Positions 1 to 9,206 are shown, counted from the first letter of the stretch. The stretch is 64,000 bases of DNA from Rubellicoccus peritrichatus (GCF_033100135.1 NZ_CP136920.1:3591001-3655000); one strand, 5' to 3'. The notes: a model not told the origin generated them from the sequence alone. Program-made: numbers and translations.

Positions 1-1596
1 CTGGCCTGGCAGATTGATAACGAACTGGGATCTCATCAACGCCGTTGCTTTAGCGAAGACTCGGCAAAGAAATGGCACGTATGGCTTAAGCAACGATATG
101 GGACAATTGAAGCGTTGAATGAAGCTTGGCGAACGGTAATATGGAGCCAGCGTTACTCGAGTTTCGAGGATGTACCGCAGCCTTATGATTTGTGCTATTA
201 TTCGCATAATTTCGCAGTTACTTTAAACTATCGGCGTTTTATGGCAGATGCGATTGCTGAGTTTCAACATGAGCAAGCATCTATTGTTAGAGAATATAGC
301 AAGGCACCGATTACACATAATAGCACGGCCAGAACTGATGACTGGCGGTTGAGTCGTACATTGGACTTTCCGTCATCCGATCTCTATACCAGTAATCAGA
401 CACCCACCAGTATTCACTTTCGCTTTGATTCAATGCGGAACATATTACCGGGAAAGCCGTTTTGGACAATGGAAACATCGTGTGAAGGCTTCATCGATGG
501 TGAGCTGTTTAAGGAAGGTTGGATTGGTTGTTTTAGTTTCCTCAATTATGTGATGGGAGGAAATGGCCTTGGTTACTGGCCATGGAAGCAGCAACCCGGA
601 GGCTCTGAAATTATCAACAATTCCATTGTCTATAGTAATGGTCAACCAGCTACGGGTTGGCAAAATGTTGAGGAGTCTGTTGAAGTAAAGAAACAATTAG
701 AGCCTGTTTTAGAGAAATATCGCCCGCTCAAGGCGGAGGTTGTTTGTGTTCGTTCCGAGGTGAACGGAACTTACTTTTTCGAGGATAAAGCTGGAGGATT
801 GGAGCCTAATTATAACTATCGCAAGAGAGTTGGGGAATATTATCAAACACTACTCGATTTAGGTGTATGGCGTGATGTTGTTTTTGATGAAGCTCCGATC
901 CCCGAATGTAGCGTCCTGATTTCTCCTTATTTGCCATACATTTCCGAAGGCTTTATTGAGCAAGCTCTTACTATGGTGGAAAAGGGAACTGTTTGGATCG
1001 CTGGCCCTTATACTGGCTTTCGAACGAAAGATCATGCCGTGCACACCGATTATCTTCTAGGAAAACTGGAGGAGCGTATTGGTTTTAAAACTCGATACGT
1101 CCTTCAAGCGGCTGAGTTGGATGTGGATATTGGAGGGATTAAAGGGCGCACAAATCAGTTTGCCACCATGTTTAGGCCTGACTCAACGGATGAAGTTCTC
1201 GGAGTTTACACAACAAAGCGATTTGAGGGTGCAGCTTGGGGGATACGTCGCAGATATGGTAAGGGAACAATCTACCTGCCCGGAACCGATTTAGATGAGC
1301 TGAGTCGCAATGTATTTTTAAGGAGTATTTTTGAGCGAGAAAATATTCGATGTTATCCTACAGATGAGAAGGTAACCGTAGTGCCTTTGGCATCTGAATC
1401 TGGTCAAGAAGCAATGGCTTTCTGTAACTGGGGACAGGAAACTAAAGAACTTCCAGTAGCAATTGACAGGGTGTTAGTTGCATCTCGGCAGTTGGACTGT
1501 TATGAAGGCAGATTAACGCTTGAACCAGGATCTTGGTTGGTTGCTGAAGTTTCTTTAGATGCGCACGTAGCCAATCCTATGGTGGCCACCACATAA
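1..1596 (+). CDS. GH42 beta-galactosidase, 5' end missing
   Basis: Family 42 glycoside hydrolase, a retaining beta-galactosidase. The reading frame is open from base 1, so the gene begins before the window; 531 residues are present of a family usually 650-700 long. The first residues read WQIDNEL, and the Glu at bases 22-24 is the expected acid/base of the N-E motif. FWTMETSCEG follows, with the expected nucleophile Glu at bases 472-474, about 150 residues later, which is the usual GH42 spacing. The segment YGTIEALNEAW...WSQRYSSF is characteristic of the family. The C-terminal third fits the trimerisation and beta-sandwich domains. A PEP-CTERM gene and a sulfatase follow on the same strand, suggesting a sulfated galactan or galactoside substrate (inference). 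A signal peptide cannot be judged because the N-terminus is absent. Confidence 0.93.
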   Translation: MAWQIDNELGSHQRRCFSEDSAKKWHVWLKQRYGTIEALNEAWRTVIWSQRYSSFEDVPQPYDLCYYSHNFAVTLNYRRFMADAIAEFQHEQASIVREYSKAPITHNSTARTDDWRLSRTLDFPSSDLYTSNQTPTSIHFRFDSMRNILPGKPFWTMETSCEGFIDGELFKEGWIGCFSFLNYVMGGNGLGYWPWKQQPGGSEIINNSIVYSNGQPATGWQNVEESVEVKKQLEPVLEKYRPLKAEVVCVRSEVNGTYFFEDKAGGLEPNYNYRKRVGEYYQTLLDLGVWRDVVFDEAPIPECSVLISPYLPYISEGFIEQALTMVEKGTVWIAGPYTGFRTKDHAVHTDYLLGKLEERIGFKTRYVLQAAELDVDIGGIKGRTNQFATMFRPDSTDEVLGVYTTKRFEGAAWGIRRRYGKGTIYLPGTDLDELSRNVFLRSIFERENIRCYPTDEKVTVVPLASESGQEAMAFCNWGQETKELPVAIDRVLVASRQLDCYEGRLTLEPGSWLVAEVSLDAHVANPMVATT

Positions 1597-1607
1597 TATT
1601 TGGGTAA

Positions 1608-1693
1608 TTCAAATGATTGAATGACTACATGCGTCGCTATCGGCCCTCAATTCACTAGTTTTAGGCGATATTACAGTCATTCAACTAATTGAT
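1608..1693. promoter_or_regulatory. Two TTCAA-N4-TTGA(A) palindromes upstream of the PEP-CTERM gene
   Basis: TTCAAATGATTGAA lies at 1608-1621 (arms TTCAA/TTGAA, 4-nt spacer). A near copy, TTCAACTAATTGAT, lies at 1680-1693, about 38 bp before the ATG at 1731. The same motif recurs at 4338, 4355 and 9207. The last copy precedes a LacI-family gene, so these are candidate operators for it. The sequence around the sites is not otherwise similar, which argues against a copied repeat. Confidence 0.5.
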
Positions 1694-1730
1694 TTTCGTA
1701 TAACAGATCTCCAAATCCAAATACTCCACA

Positions 1731-2591
1731 ATGAAAATAAGAAAATATACCACACTGGCAGCGTTGCTATTGTTCGTTGCAACATATTCCCATGCACAAT
1801 TCTTTGCTTATGATGGCTTTGAAACTCCCGGTGATTATACCGATGCCACTGATGTGACTGCACAGTCCGGAGGTGGATCCGGGGATTGGGATACGGTAAC
1901 GCTCCCCAATTGGAATTCTATTAATGCTGGAGGAACTTTTGAAACAGTAACATCTTCACTGACCTATACTGCTGGTTCTGATACGCTTTTGACGACAACA
2001 GGTTCACTTGATAAATCAGTAGGTGGAAACACGATTGTTGATCGTGATTTCAATACGACTCCGTTTATCAGTACCTTTAGTAACACAAGTACAGACCTTT
2101 GGTTCAGCCTACTAGTTGCGGCTGAAAGCACAACCGACACATCTTTCAGGCTCACTCGAGATAGTGCTGCTAATGGTCCTTCATTTGAAATTTTAAATGG
2201 TAATCTGAGAGCCCAATTCAATAACGATTTCTCTAGTAACTCTGTGCCTCTTACCGATGGGACTACATATTTCCTGCTTGGTCGTGTTCGTCAGGATGCG
2301 GGAGCTGGTGGTGAAGATATTTTGGATATGTGGGTAAATCCGGATCTTGACTCTGCTCCCATTGCTGCCGGCGATTTGACTGTAGAAAAGGGTTACGATA
2401 TTACCATTATCAGTAGGGTCCAAATTCAAAGTCGGAATAATGATTCATTTCATTTCGATGAGTTACGTATCGGTGATTCTTTCAGCGATGTTGCACCAAC
2501 AGTAATTCCCGAGCCTTCTGTTTATGTATTTGCTGTTGGATTCAGTGCTATTGGACTATTGGTTCGCCGTCTCCGTTTCTTTGCCAAATAA
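1731..2591 (+). CDS. PEP-CTERM sorting-domain secreted protein
   Basis: A 286-residue secreted protein. Residues 1-22 form a signal peptide (MKIRKY, then a hydrophobic stretch ending SHAQ). The C-terminus has the full exosortase sorting signal: an IPEPS motif, a hydrophobic helix (VYVFAVGFSAIGLLV) and a basic tail RRLRFF. The body is rich in Ser, Thr, Asp and Gly with predicted beta structure and could be a lectin-like or LamG-like sandwich, but no specific family was recognised. The protein should be exported and then processed by an exosortase/archaeosortase-type enzyme, none of which is encoded in this window. It lies between GH42 and a sulfatase, so a surface or matrix role in glycan binding is plausible but inferred. 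Two operator-like palindromes lie upstream and a hairpin terminator downstream. Confidence 0.88.
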   Translation: MKIRKYTTLAALLLFVATYSHAQFFAYDGFETPGDYTDATDVTAQSGGGSGDWDTVTLPNWNSINAGGTFETVTSSLTYTAGSDTLLTTTGSLDKSVGGNTIVDRDFNTTPFISTFSNTSTDLWFSLLVAAESTTDTSFRLTRDSAANGPSFEILNGNLRAQFNNDFSSNSVPLTDGTTYFLLGRVRQDAGAGGEDILDMWVNPDLDSAPIAAGDLTVEKGYDITIISRVQIQSRNNDSFHFDELRIGDSFSDVAPTVIPEPSVYVFAVGFSAIGLLVRRLRFFAK

Positions 2592-2641
2592 CTTTAGAGT
2601 ATACGAATCAAACAATAGTAACTTTAACAGGAAATATTTGT

Positions 2642-2704
2642 GCCTCAACATCTGAGGCGCAGAAAGCCGACTGATACTCCAGGGAATCAGCGGTTTTCTT
2701 TTTA
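2642..2704 (+). terminator. Hairpin pair and T-rich tail after the PEP-CTERM gene
   Basis: A first 6-bp stem, GCCTCA/TGAGGC, lies at 2642-2657. A second stem follows: CCG-A-CTGAT pairs with ATCAG-CGG (2667-2693, one bulged A), with TTTTCTTTTT directly after it. This is the form of a Rho-independent terminator, placed between the PEP-CTERM gene and the sulfatase start at 2725. Confidence 0.7.
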
Positions 2705-2724
2705 TATGAAATTGAACATGCATC

Positions 2725-4200
2725 ATGCCTGAGAACGCGCCAAATATTCTGCATATTTTTACGGATCAGCAACGTTTTGATACGATCTCTGCGCTGGGAA
2801 ACCAGTTAATCAAAACACCTAATTTAGATCGTTTAGTTAGAGAAGGAACAGCCTTCCAAAGAGCCTATTCTCCATCTCCAGAATGTGTTCCTGCGAGAGC
2901 ATCGATGATCACTGGATGGTATCCAACTCGGACGGAGTGTTACTGTAATGAGCAGCCAATGCCGCCTGTGGATACTCCAACGCTGATGAGCCTTCTTTCA
3001 GATGCAGGTTATCAGACAATGGGAATCGGCAAGTGTCATTTTTCACCCAATAGCTATGCACTTCGCGGCTTTCAGCAACGTGTCTCACAGGAGGAAACTA
3101 TCAGTGATCGATCCGCAGATAACTACTCAAAATGGCTTGTGGATAATGGTTGGGGTTGGGTTATTGAACCTCATGGCGTGCGTAGCGATATGTACTATAT
3201 CCCGCAAGTCAGCGTCTTGCCTGAACACGCTCATCCTGTTGGGTGGATTGGTGACCAAGTGCTGAATTTCCTTGAGACGAAAACCGATAGCGAAAAGCCC
3301 TGGTATTGCTATGCAGGATTCATTCATCCACACCCGCCTTTTGCACCACCTATTCCCTGGCATAAAGAATACCGTGCTCCAGAAATGCCACTTCCGGAAA
3401 TACCGGAAGATTGCGAAGATCTTCTTTCTTTTATCAATCACTTCCAGAATAGATATAAGTACAGGGACCGTGGGTTGGATCTGAACCTTGTGCGTAGTAT
3501 ACGTGCATACTACTATGCATGCATCACTTTTATTGATCATCAGGTGGGTCGCATCCTTGACTCACTTGAGCAAAGCGGTCAGTTGGATAATACCTTGATT
3601 GTGTTCTCGGCTGATCATGGTGAATACCTCGGCGACTTTGGCTCCTTCGGTAAACGAGGAATGCATGATGTTTCTGCACGCATACCATTGTTAGTTCGCT
3701 GGCCTGCGAAATCGAATGCGGGAACAATCTGCAGTCGTGTTGCATCATTGGTAGACTTGGCTCCTACCTTTCTGGATGTTGCTGGAATATCCTATGATTC
3801 GGATGATTTTGATGGCATTAGTTTGCGCCTTATCGCCGATGGAAGTATTCGGCGTGATTCGGTTTACTCTCAATATGGCCGCGCGGAAAACGGTTTGTAT
3901 ATGCTTGTTGGTGAACGTTGGAAGTATGTCTACAGTGCTCCAGATCAAAAAGAGTATTTGTTTGATCTTAAGAGCGATGCGCTTGAGCACACCAACCTTG
4001 TTGGACAATTGGAATTTGAGGTAACACTCGGTCAGATGCGTGAAAAATGTATATCATGGCTACATGAGCAAGGTGAGGTCGCGGCTGTTGCTGATGATGA
4101 TTGGCGCCTATACCCGAAGCAAAAAGTTTCGACTAATCCAGATGATGGCCTCCTTTGTCAGGATCCCCCGTGGTGGGTTAAAGAAAAAGATCTTTTGTAA
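2725..4200 (+). CDS. S1-family sulfatase
   Basis: A 491-residue formylglycine-dependent sulfatase (alkaline phosphatase-like fold) that removes sulfate esters, most likely from glycan fragments. The activation motif C-V-P-A-R starts at Cys54 (2884-2886), the residue to be converted to formylglycine. The N-terminal metal site is the FTDQQ variant rather than DD. A second metal/active-site block SADHGEYLGDFG lies near residues 293-304, with a HPHPPF block near residue 198. An in-frame stop lies just upstream of the ATG, so no signal peptide can be added; the N-terminus is not hydrophobic and the protein appears cytoplasmic. No formylglycine-generating enzyme or anSME is in the window. Neighbours (GH42, GH-A with CBM6) point to a sulfated galactan-type substrate (inference). 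Confidence 0.92.
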   Translation: MPENAPNILHIFTDQQRFDTISALGNQLIKTPNLDRLVREGTAFQRAYSPSPECVPARASMITGWYPTRTECYCNEQPMPPVDTPTLMSLLSDAGYQTMGIGKCHFSPNSYALRGFQQRVSQEETISDRSADNYSKWLVDNGWGWVIEPHGVRSDMYYIPQVSVLPEHAHPVGWIGDQVLNFLETKTDSEKPWYCYAGFIHPHPPFAPPIPWHKEYRAPEMPLPEIPEDCEDLLSFINHFQNRYKYRDRGLDLNLVRSIRAYYYACITFIDHQVGRILDSLEQSGQLDNTLIVFSADHGEYLGDFGSFGKRGMHDVSARIPLLVRWPAKSNAGTICSRVASLVDLAPTFLDVAGISYDSDDFDGISLRLIADGSIRRDSVYSQYGRAENGLYMLVGERWKYVYSAPDQKEYLFDLKSDALEHTNLVGQLEFEVTLGQMREKCISWLHEQGEVAAVADDDWRLYPKQKVSTNPDDGLLCQDPPWWVKEKDLL

Positions 4201-4282
4201 GTTACATCGTTTCAAGATTCAGATCATAAAATAGTCACAGAATCACAGAACGTTCCGACAAGAAAAACTCTGTCTCCTCTCT

Positions 4283-4335
4283 GCTTCTAAGGCAATGTCG
4301 TCTTACCAAACAGATATCGATTTGGTATTAGAAGC
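4283..4335. repeat. Nested inverted repeat (8-bp outer, 7-bp inner arms)
   Basis: GCTTCTAA (4283-4290) pairs with TTAGAAGC (4328-4335). Directly inside the right arm, TACCAAA (4304-4310) pairs with TTTGGTA (4321-4327) around a 10-nt loop. The two right arms are contiguous, so the structure is a 15-bp stem with a 13-nt bulge on the left side. There is no T-run after it, so it is not a classical terminator. Confidence 0.5.
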
Positions 4336-4337
4336 GA

Positions 4338-4368
4338 TTCAAATGATTGAATAATTCAACTGATTGCA
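4338..4368. promoter_or_regulatory. Tandem TTCAA-N4-TTG palindromes
   Basis: TTCAAATGATTGAA (4338-4351) is identical to the site at 1608. TTCAACTGATTGCA (4355-4368) follows with a 17-bp start-to-start spacing. They lie about 160 bp before the PKD-protein gene. They are candidate operators for the LacI-type regulator encoded at 9347. Confidence 0.5.
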
Positions 4369-4528
4369 TGTTCTTGGCGATTTTGAATAGGTTTCTATTA
4401 GACCTACAGCCTGACTGCGCTTAATTACACTCAAACATTCAAAATGATATCTCTCCCGTTCTGTGTCATTTGACTTGGTAAATGTTCTGGCTTGGTAGGT
4501 TTATTTCAGAAGTGGGAGACTGTAAAGT

Positions 4529-5443
4529 ATGTATAGGACGAATTTATATTATTGGATTGTTAATGGTTTTAGTGAAGTGATGTTTGGCAAGATCGAAAAG
4601 AAGTTTTATTACAGGGTAGTCGGTCAATTGTATTCTGCTGTCATATTGACAGTTTCCATTTCATTTAGTTTGTTTCTCACCGTACTGGTTCATGGCTCTA
4701 CGTTAGATGAATCGACGAATTCAAATGATTTTTTTCGCAGCGTTAGCGCGGTTGATGTGCCGATTGGGACTACTTCTCTCGATGGAGCAGTAAGCGATGA
4801 CGGGCTTCCCTTAAATTCAGTTCTTAGCATCAATTGGAGCCAGGTTAGTGGCCCTGCGCCTGTCACCTTTGCTGATCCAAATGATAGACAAACGTCGGTG
4901 AGTTTCTTTGAAGTTGGCACCTATGTGTTAAAGTTGGAGGCCAGTGATGGCGAACTGTCCTCTAGTGACACCGTGACGATTACCATTCGATCTGCCCCTT
5001 TTAATCAGTGGTTAACAGCGCATTTTACCGAGGAAGAGATGGCCGATACTTCGTTGAGTGGAGATCTTGCCGATCCGGATATTGATGGAATTATTAATCT
5101 GATTGAATATGCACTTGGTTTAGACCCCAGACTTACCTCAATGGCGGGCCAACCACTTGTTCAGTTCAATGGTACGCATTTAGATTTTCAACTTACTCGC
5201 CTGACCACGAGGACAGATCTGACTTATGAAGTTTTAGCATCCAATAATCTTGAAAGCGGCTGGTCGGTGATTGCTCGTAGTATTGGAGGTGCAGCTTTTG
5301 TCGATGTTGATGGCGGAACTGCCTCAATTGATGAAAGTGGTAGTGAAACCGTAAATGTTACTGTTACTGATTCTGTTGCTTTGGAAGAAAATTTAAGATC
5401 GCGCTTCATGAAGCTTCGTGTTCTGCAGGACAGTGGTGGTTGA
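4529..5443 (+). CDS. Secreted PKD-domain protein with acidic calcium-type repeat
   Basis: A 304-residue protein with an unusually long N-terminal region: about 30 polar/aromatic residues, then a hydrophobic segment near 35-57, fitting a signal anchor or a late signal peptide (an ATG at 4580 would shorten it). Residues about 75-155 form a PKD/REJ-like sandwich (INWSQVSGPAPVTF, then FEVGTYVLKLEASDG). Residues about 180-205 carry the acidic motif DPDIDGIINLIEYALGLDP, a dockerin/TSP3-like element very common at the ends of verrucomicrobial exoproteins. The C-terminal part is a small beta domain. No catalytic domain is visible. It lies 43 bp before the large GH-A gene with no terminator between, so the two are probably co-transcribed, and it may help bind or anchor the enzyme (inference). 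Confidence 0.75.
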   Translation: MYRTNLYYWIVNGFSEVMFGKIEKKFYYRVVGQLYSAVILTVSISFSLFLTVLVHGSTLDESTNSNDFFRSVSAVDVPIGTTSLDGAVSDDGLPLNSVLSINWSQVSGPAPVTFADPNDRQTSVSFFEVGTYVLKLEASDGELSSSDTVTITIRSAPFNQWLTAHFTEEEMADTSLSGDLADPDIDGIINLIEYALGLDPRLTSMAGQPLVQFNGTHLDFQLTRLTTRTDLTYEVLASNNLESGWSVIARSIGGAAFVDVDGGTASIDESGSETVNVTVTDSVALEENLRSRFMKLRVLQDSGG

Positions 5444-5486
5444 AGCCATCTTTCTGATTTTTAACAACCCCAAACCCCGATAACCT

Positions 5487-8400
5487 ATGATGACTAGATT
5501 GTTTTCATTTGCAGTTTTGTTGCTGCTAACATTCAGTAGCCCCTGTTCCTACGGCTATACAGACCATTCAGGAACAATGAATGATTTTATGGGCATCAAT
5601 GTCCACACTGCATTGTGGCGAGATTATTATCATCCTAACGCGGACTATACTCACACAGATATTAGTAAGGCATTTAAGTGGGTTCGGAACTATCAAAGAT
5701 GGGATCAGTTTGAGCCGGAGAATGATGATTATAAGTGGAACAGCGAAGACGGCGGAAAGATATTTTATTTTGATGAGTACTATCGCCTTTTAAATGAAGA
5801 TGGCGTCAATATAGTTGTCGTACCAATGGATCCACCAGACTGGGTCATTGGGAGTGCGAAATTCCCAATCGATAATGGTACAGGTGAAGAGCCAAATAAT
5901 TACCGTGAACGTGCGGAGTTTTTGGCACAGATGGCAGCTCGTTATGGTCCGACAGGAGGTCATGCCGAATCCCGACTGGAAACTTCGGACAAAGTACAAG
6001 GATTGGACTATGTACGTTATTTCGAGGATCACAATGAGCCGAACCAGGATTGGCGTGAAGACATCTGGCCCGCTTCCTACTTTGGCCAATACCTGAATGC
6101 GACTCATGACGGACGTGGAGTCATTCGTAATGGCGAAATGCCGCTTGCTGGAATTAAGCAGGGAGACCCCAATGCAATTCACGTTGCAGCCGGTCTTAAC
6201 AACAACGGAGTCGATGATAGTTTTCTTGATCAAATGTTGCTTGCTTCTGGGCGTCAGGCATTTGACATCATCAATATTCATACGTATTGCCGAAATACTC
6301 ATCTGTTTCCGGATGGCACATTTCCTTATCCGCCAGAAGCGAAGGGGACTTCGCCTGAGTATTACATTATTGAGAGCGGTTTGGAGGAAATACAAAAGAC
6401 GGTTGAATGGAGAGATGCCAATTTGCCCGGAACACCCATTTGGCTAACTGAGTTTGGTTGGGATACGCTCGACAAGGATGGTGTTCATTCCACGAATTAC
6501 GCTCCTGAGCTTTCACAGGCAAATTACATCATGCGGACCTTTCCTTTGGTGAAGAAGATCGGTATTGAAAAAGCTTTTCTTTTCTTCGATTTCGATCCCA
6601 ATTCCAATAGCACGAAGATGTTTTCAACCTCGGGCATATTCGGTAATGTCAGTAACGGGCATGAGACGAAGATTGCCTATTACTTCCTCACGGCCATGTC
6701 TCAGACTATTGGCGAGTACGCATACGACGGTGCTCACATCTTTGGTGCGGGTGACCCCGAAGTGTATGCTTATTCGTTTTCAAAATCAGATACTGATGTC
6801 GTCGTAATGCTATGGTGTCGCGAGCGGGATGCTTTGTTTGATAACGGTACGACTATACCGAACTATACTTTCGAAGCACCTTACATGACCAGTTGCGACT
6901 TGGTGGTTCCAACAGATGACGTCATCGGTGGTATTACGACGTCACTTTCAATAACGGATGCCGGTCTGGAGAGTGCGTCGGTGACGATTCCCCTGCTTAG
7001 TGAAACTCCCGTTTTTCTCAAGGTCAATGGACTCCAAAGTATTCGCCTGAATCTCGCCCCTGAAGTTTATGCCGGCAAAGATGTGGAAATTCAATCACCT
7101 GCCTCCAGTGTCGTACTTAGTTGCGATGCAAGCGATTCGGATGGGACAGTTGCAAGTTATCAGTGGGTGCAATTGTCTGGGCCGTCAGCAACCATGCAAC
7201 AGGCTGATACGGCAATGCTTGCCCTCAGCGGTCTTGTCCTCGGTGATTACGTCTTCGAAGTGGAAGTGACGGACGATGACGGGGCAAAGGTGCGTGACGT
7301 TGTTCAGTTGAGGGTTACTTCCAGGGAACCCTATCTTGGCAGTCGCCATACTATACCAGGTTTGATTCAAGCCGAAGATTTTGATCTTGGTGGTGAAGGA
7401 GTCGCCTATCACGATCTGGTCGCAGGAAACAAAAAAGGGGACTATCGCCCCGATGAGGATGTTGACATCAAATTTATGCCAAATGAAACAGGCAACTTTT
7501 ACGTCACAGATATCAAAGTAGGAGAGTGGCTTGAATACTCAGTCGATGTCGCGGAAACCGGGCTCTACACATTGGATATGAAAACTGCTGCTTATAATGA
7601 TGACCGCCGATTGGAAGTCAGGATGGACGGCTACAATATTTCAGGAATGATGCAAATCGAACAGACCGGAGATTTTACCCAGTTTGTCAGTAACATCGCT
7701 GAGCCGGTTCGACTGACTGCCGGTGAACACATCATGCGTGTTCGTTTTGATACCAGTGGGATGAATTTGGATTCAATCGAATTACAACCCTACGACGATG
7801 GAATTCCCAGCGGTGGCTATTTTCATTTTGTGCACTCGACTTCGAGCTGGAGTTCCAAGCGCATTTTTTACGATGTGAAGTGGCAGGATGACATAGATGT
7901 ACTTGCCGGTGGAAACCAGTTCTTTGAGTTCTATCTTTCTGACGAGTCTCCAGGGCTTACAGCAGACTGGTCGAAATTAAGAATTTCATTGATCGATACT
8001 TTTAACAACTCCGGGTCCATCATTATTGGTGATTATGAGACTAATATCGGTATGAACTGGACTCTGGTTCAAATTCCATTGTCTGTTTTCTCAGCTGCGG
8101 GCGTGGATCTTAGTCATCTGATGTATATGGAACTCACTTCATTGACAAATGGTGGACCGTTTGACATCGGTATCGATGAAGTTGCTTTCACTGGCGGTCT
8201 TACGCCACTGGTCTGGCTCGGAGAGACACACAGCAACAATCCACATTCGAACAGTGCCATTAGTCTAACAATTGAAGAGAGTGGAGGCCTGGGGGGAACT
8301 CCAGCTTATAATGAAGCACCATTTGTTGATGCAAATTCTGATGTGACGATTCGCCCTCTGGTTACGACACACACGTTTGATGCCAGTGTCATTGATATCG

Positions 8401-9107
8401 ATGGAGTTGTTGTCTCCTATGAGTGGACACAGCTAAGTGGGCCAACGCCGGTTTCGCTCACAGGAACCACTAGCGAAGATCTCACGGTAGAAGTCGATAC
8501 ATTTGGCACCTATGAGTTCCGGCTTACCGCTACCGATAATTCAGGGAACACCAGTGAGGATGATACTGTGCTGACCTTTGAAGATACCGGAGGATACATC
8601 TCGGTGGATCACATCGCCTACAGCTGGAAGACTTTCACTATTTTCTATGATGCCGATAAGGAAGCACGCGATGTGGTTTCCGGTACGATCAACAACACCG
8701 ACCTGGAGATTTACTTCAAGCGATTTGATTTGAGCACTCCAATTGATTGGAATCTTCTTCGTATTGAAGTCAGTGATGACTCAAGCCCGGTAAACACTTC
8801 TTATTTAGCCGTAGGAAATTACATGACAGAGGCAATTGATGATCAATGGGTCAAGGTTGTGTTTCCGCTATCTCATTTTGCGACAGCAGTTGATTTTACT
8901 AATTTGAGAAAAATAACTGTAGTTTCTGCTAGAGCAGGCCCTTACAACGGTCTTGGAATTGATGAGATCAAGTTCAGCGGTGGGGATTCACCTTTTGTCT
9001 GGTTTGGTGATGCTCATCCTGAAATTGTTTTTAATGGAACAATTTCGTCAGATCTGGTCTTGGACAGGCCTGCTACTGGTGGAGCGACGCAGCCCGCGCT
9101 GCCGTAA
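5487..9107 (+). CDS. Multidomain secreted clan GH-A glycoside hydrolase with CBM6, PKD and duplicated module
   Basis: A 1206-residue exoenzyme with a signal peptide (residues 1-23). The catalytic TIM barrel covers about 30-500: acid/base Glu184 in DHNEPN and nucleophile Glu322 in WLTEFGWD, the classic clan GH-A pair on strands 4 and 7. Then follow a PKD-like domain (about 520-610), a CBM6-type carbohydrate-binding domain (about 625-770, IQAEDFD...GEWLEYSVDV), module A1 (about 777-925), a second PKD (about 940-1032) and module A2 (about 1036-1189). A1 and A2 are clear copies: both have a DW-x2-LRI core, a PLS-x-F segment and an ending GIDE-x2-F-x-GG-x3-VW-x-G. The exact GH family is not assigned; a beta-agarase/porphyranase-like or galactanase role fits the neighbours but is inference. 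A hairpin terminator follows. Confidence 0.8.
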   Translation: MMTRLFSFAVLLLLTFSSPCSYGYTDHSGTMNDFMGINVHTALWRDYYHPNADYTHTDISKAFKWVRNYQRWDQFEPENDDYKWNSEDGGKIFYFDEYYRLLNEDGVNIVVVPMDPPDWVIGSAKFPIDNGTGEEPNNYRERAEFLAQMAARYGPTGGHAESRLETSDKVQGLDYVRYFEDHNEPNQDWREDIWPASYFGQYLNATHDGRGVIRNGEMPLAGIKQGDPNAIHVAAGLNNNGVDDSFLDQMLLASGRQAFDIINIHTYCRNTHLFPDGTFPYPPEAKGTSPEYYIIESGLEEIQKTVEWRDANLPGTPIWLTEFGWDTLDKDGVHSTNYAPELSQANYIMRTFPLVKKIGIEKAFLFFDFDPNSNSTKMFSTSGIFGNVSNGHETKIAYYFLTAMSQTIGEYAYDGAHIFGAGDPEVYAYSFSKSDTDVVVMLWCRERDALFDNGTTIPNYTFEAPYMTSCDLVVPTDDVIGGITTSLSITDAGLESASVTIPLLSETPVFLKVNGLQSIRLNLAPEVYAGKDVEIQSPASSVVLSCDASDSDGTVASYQWVQLSGPSATMQQADTAMLALSGLVLGDYVFEVEVTDDDGAKVRDVVQLRVTSREPYLGSRHTIPGLIQAEDFDLGGEGVAYHDLVAGNKKGDYRPDEDVDIKFMPNETGNFYVTDIKVGEWLEYSVDVAETGLYTLDMKTAAYNDDRRLEVRMDGYNISGMMQIEQTGDFTQFVSNIAEPVRLTAGEHIMRVRFDTSGMNLDSIELQPYDDGIPSGGYFHFVHSTSSWSSKRIFYDVKWQDDIDVLAGGNQFFEFYLSDESPGLTADWSKLRISLIDTFNNSGSIIIGDYETNIGMNWTLVQIPLSVFSAAGVDLSHLMYMELTSLTNGGPFDIGIDEVAFTGGLTPLVWLGETHSNNPHSNSAISLTIEESGGLGGTPAYNEAPFVDANSDVTIRPLVTTHTFDASVIDIDGVVVSYEWTQLSGPTPVSLTGTTSEDLTVEVDTFGTYEFRLTATDNSGNTSEDDTVLTFEDTGGYISVDHIAYSWKTFTIFYDADKEARDVVSGTINNTDLEIYFKRFDLSTPIDWNLLRIEVSDDSSPVNTSYLAVGNYMTEAIDDQWVKVVFPLSHFATAVDFTNLRKITVVSARAGPYNGLGIDEIKFSGGDSPFVWFGDAHPEIVFNGTISSDLVLDRPATGGATQPALP

Positions 9108-9130
9108 GAACTCGATTTGGATAGAATTAG

Positions 9131-9164
9131 GCCGAAGCAGATATTCACTACTTCGGCTCTTTCT
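9131..9164 (+). terminator. Rho-independent terminator after the GH-A gene
   Basis: GCCGAAG (9131-9137) pairs with CTTCGGC (9151-9157), extendable by two more pairs after one mismatch, and TCTTTCTT follows. It ends the operon of the PKD protein and GH-A enzyme. Confidence 0.75.
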
Positions 9165-9206
9165 TGGGGATACCATTCTCTGGCTATAATCCAAGTAAAT
9201 AAGGCA

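Larger units (their letters stand above)
4201..4528. other. 328-bp intergenic region with nested stem-loop and two operator-like sites
   Basis: No gene was seen. The region holds a nested stem-loop at 4283-4335, two TTCAA-N4-TTG palindromes at 4338-4368, and the likely promoter of the PKD protein/GH-A operon. A purine-rich GTGGGAG (about 4513-4519) precedes the ATG at 4529. Confidence 0.6.

Noticed and set aside
5790-6395. 201-aa minus-strand frame within the GH-A catalytic domain
   Set aside because: Antisense to the region with both catalytic glutamates; no support.
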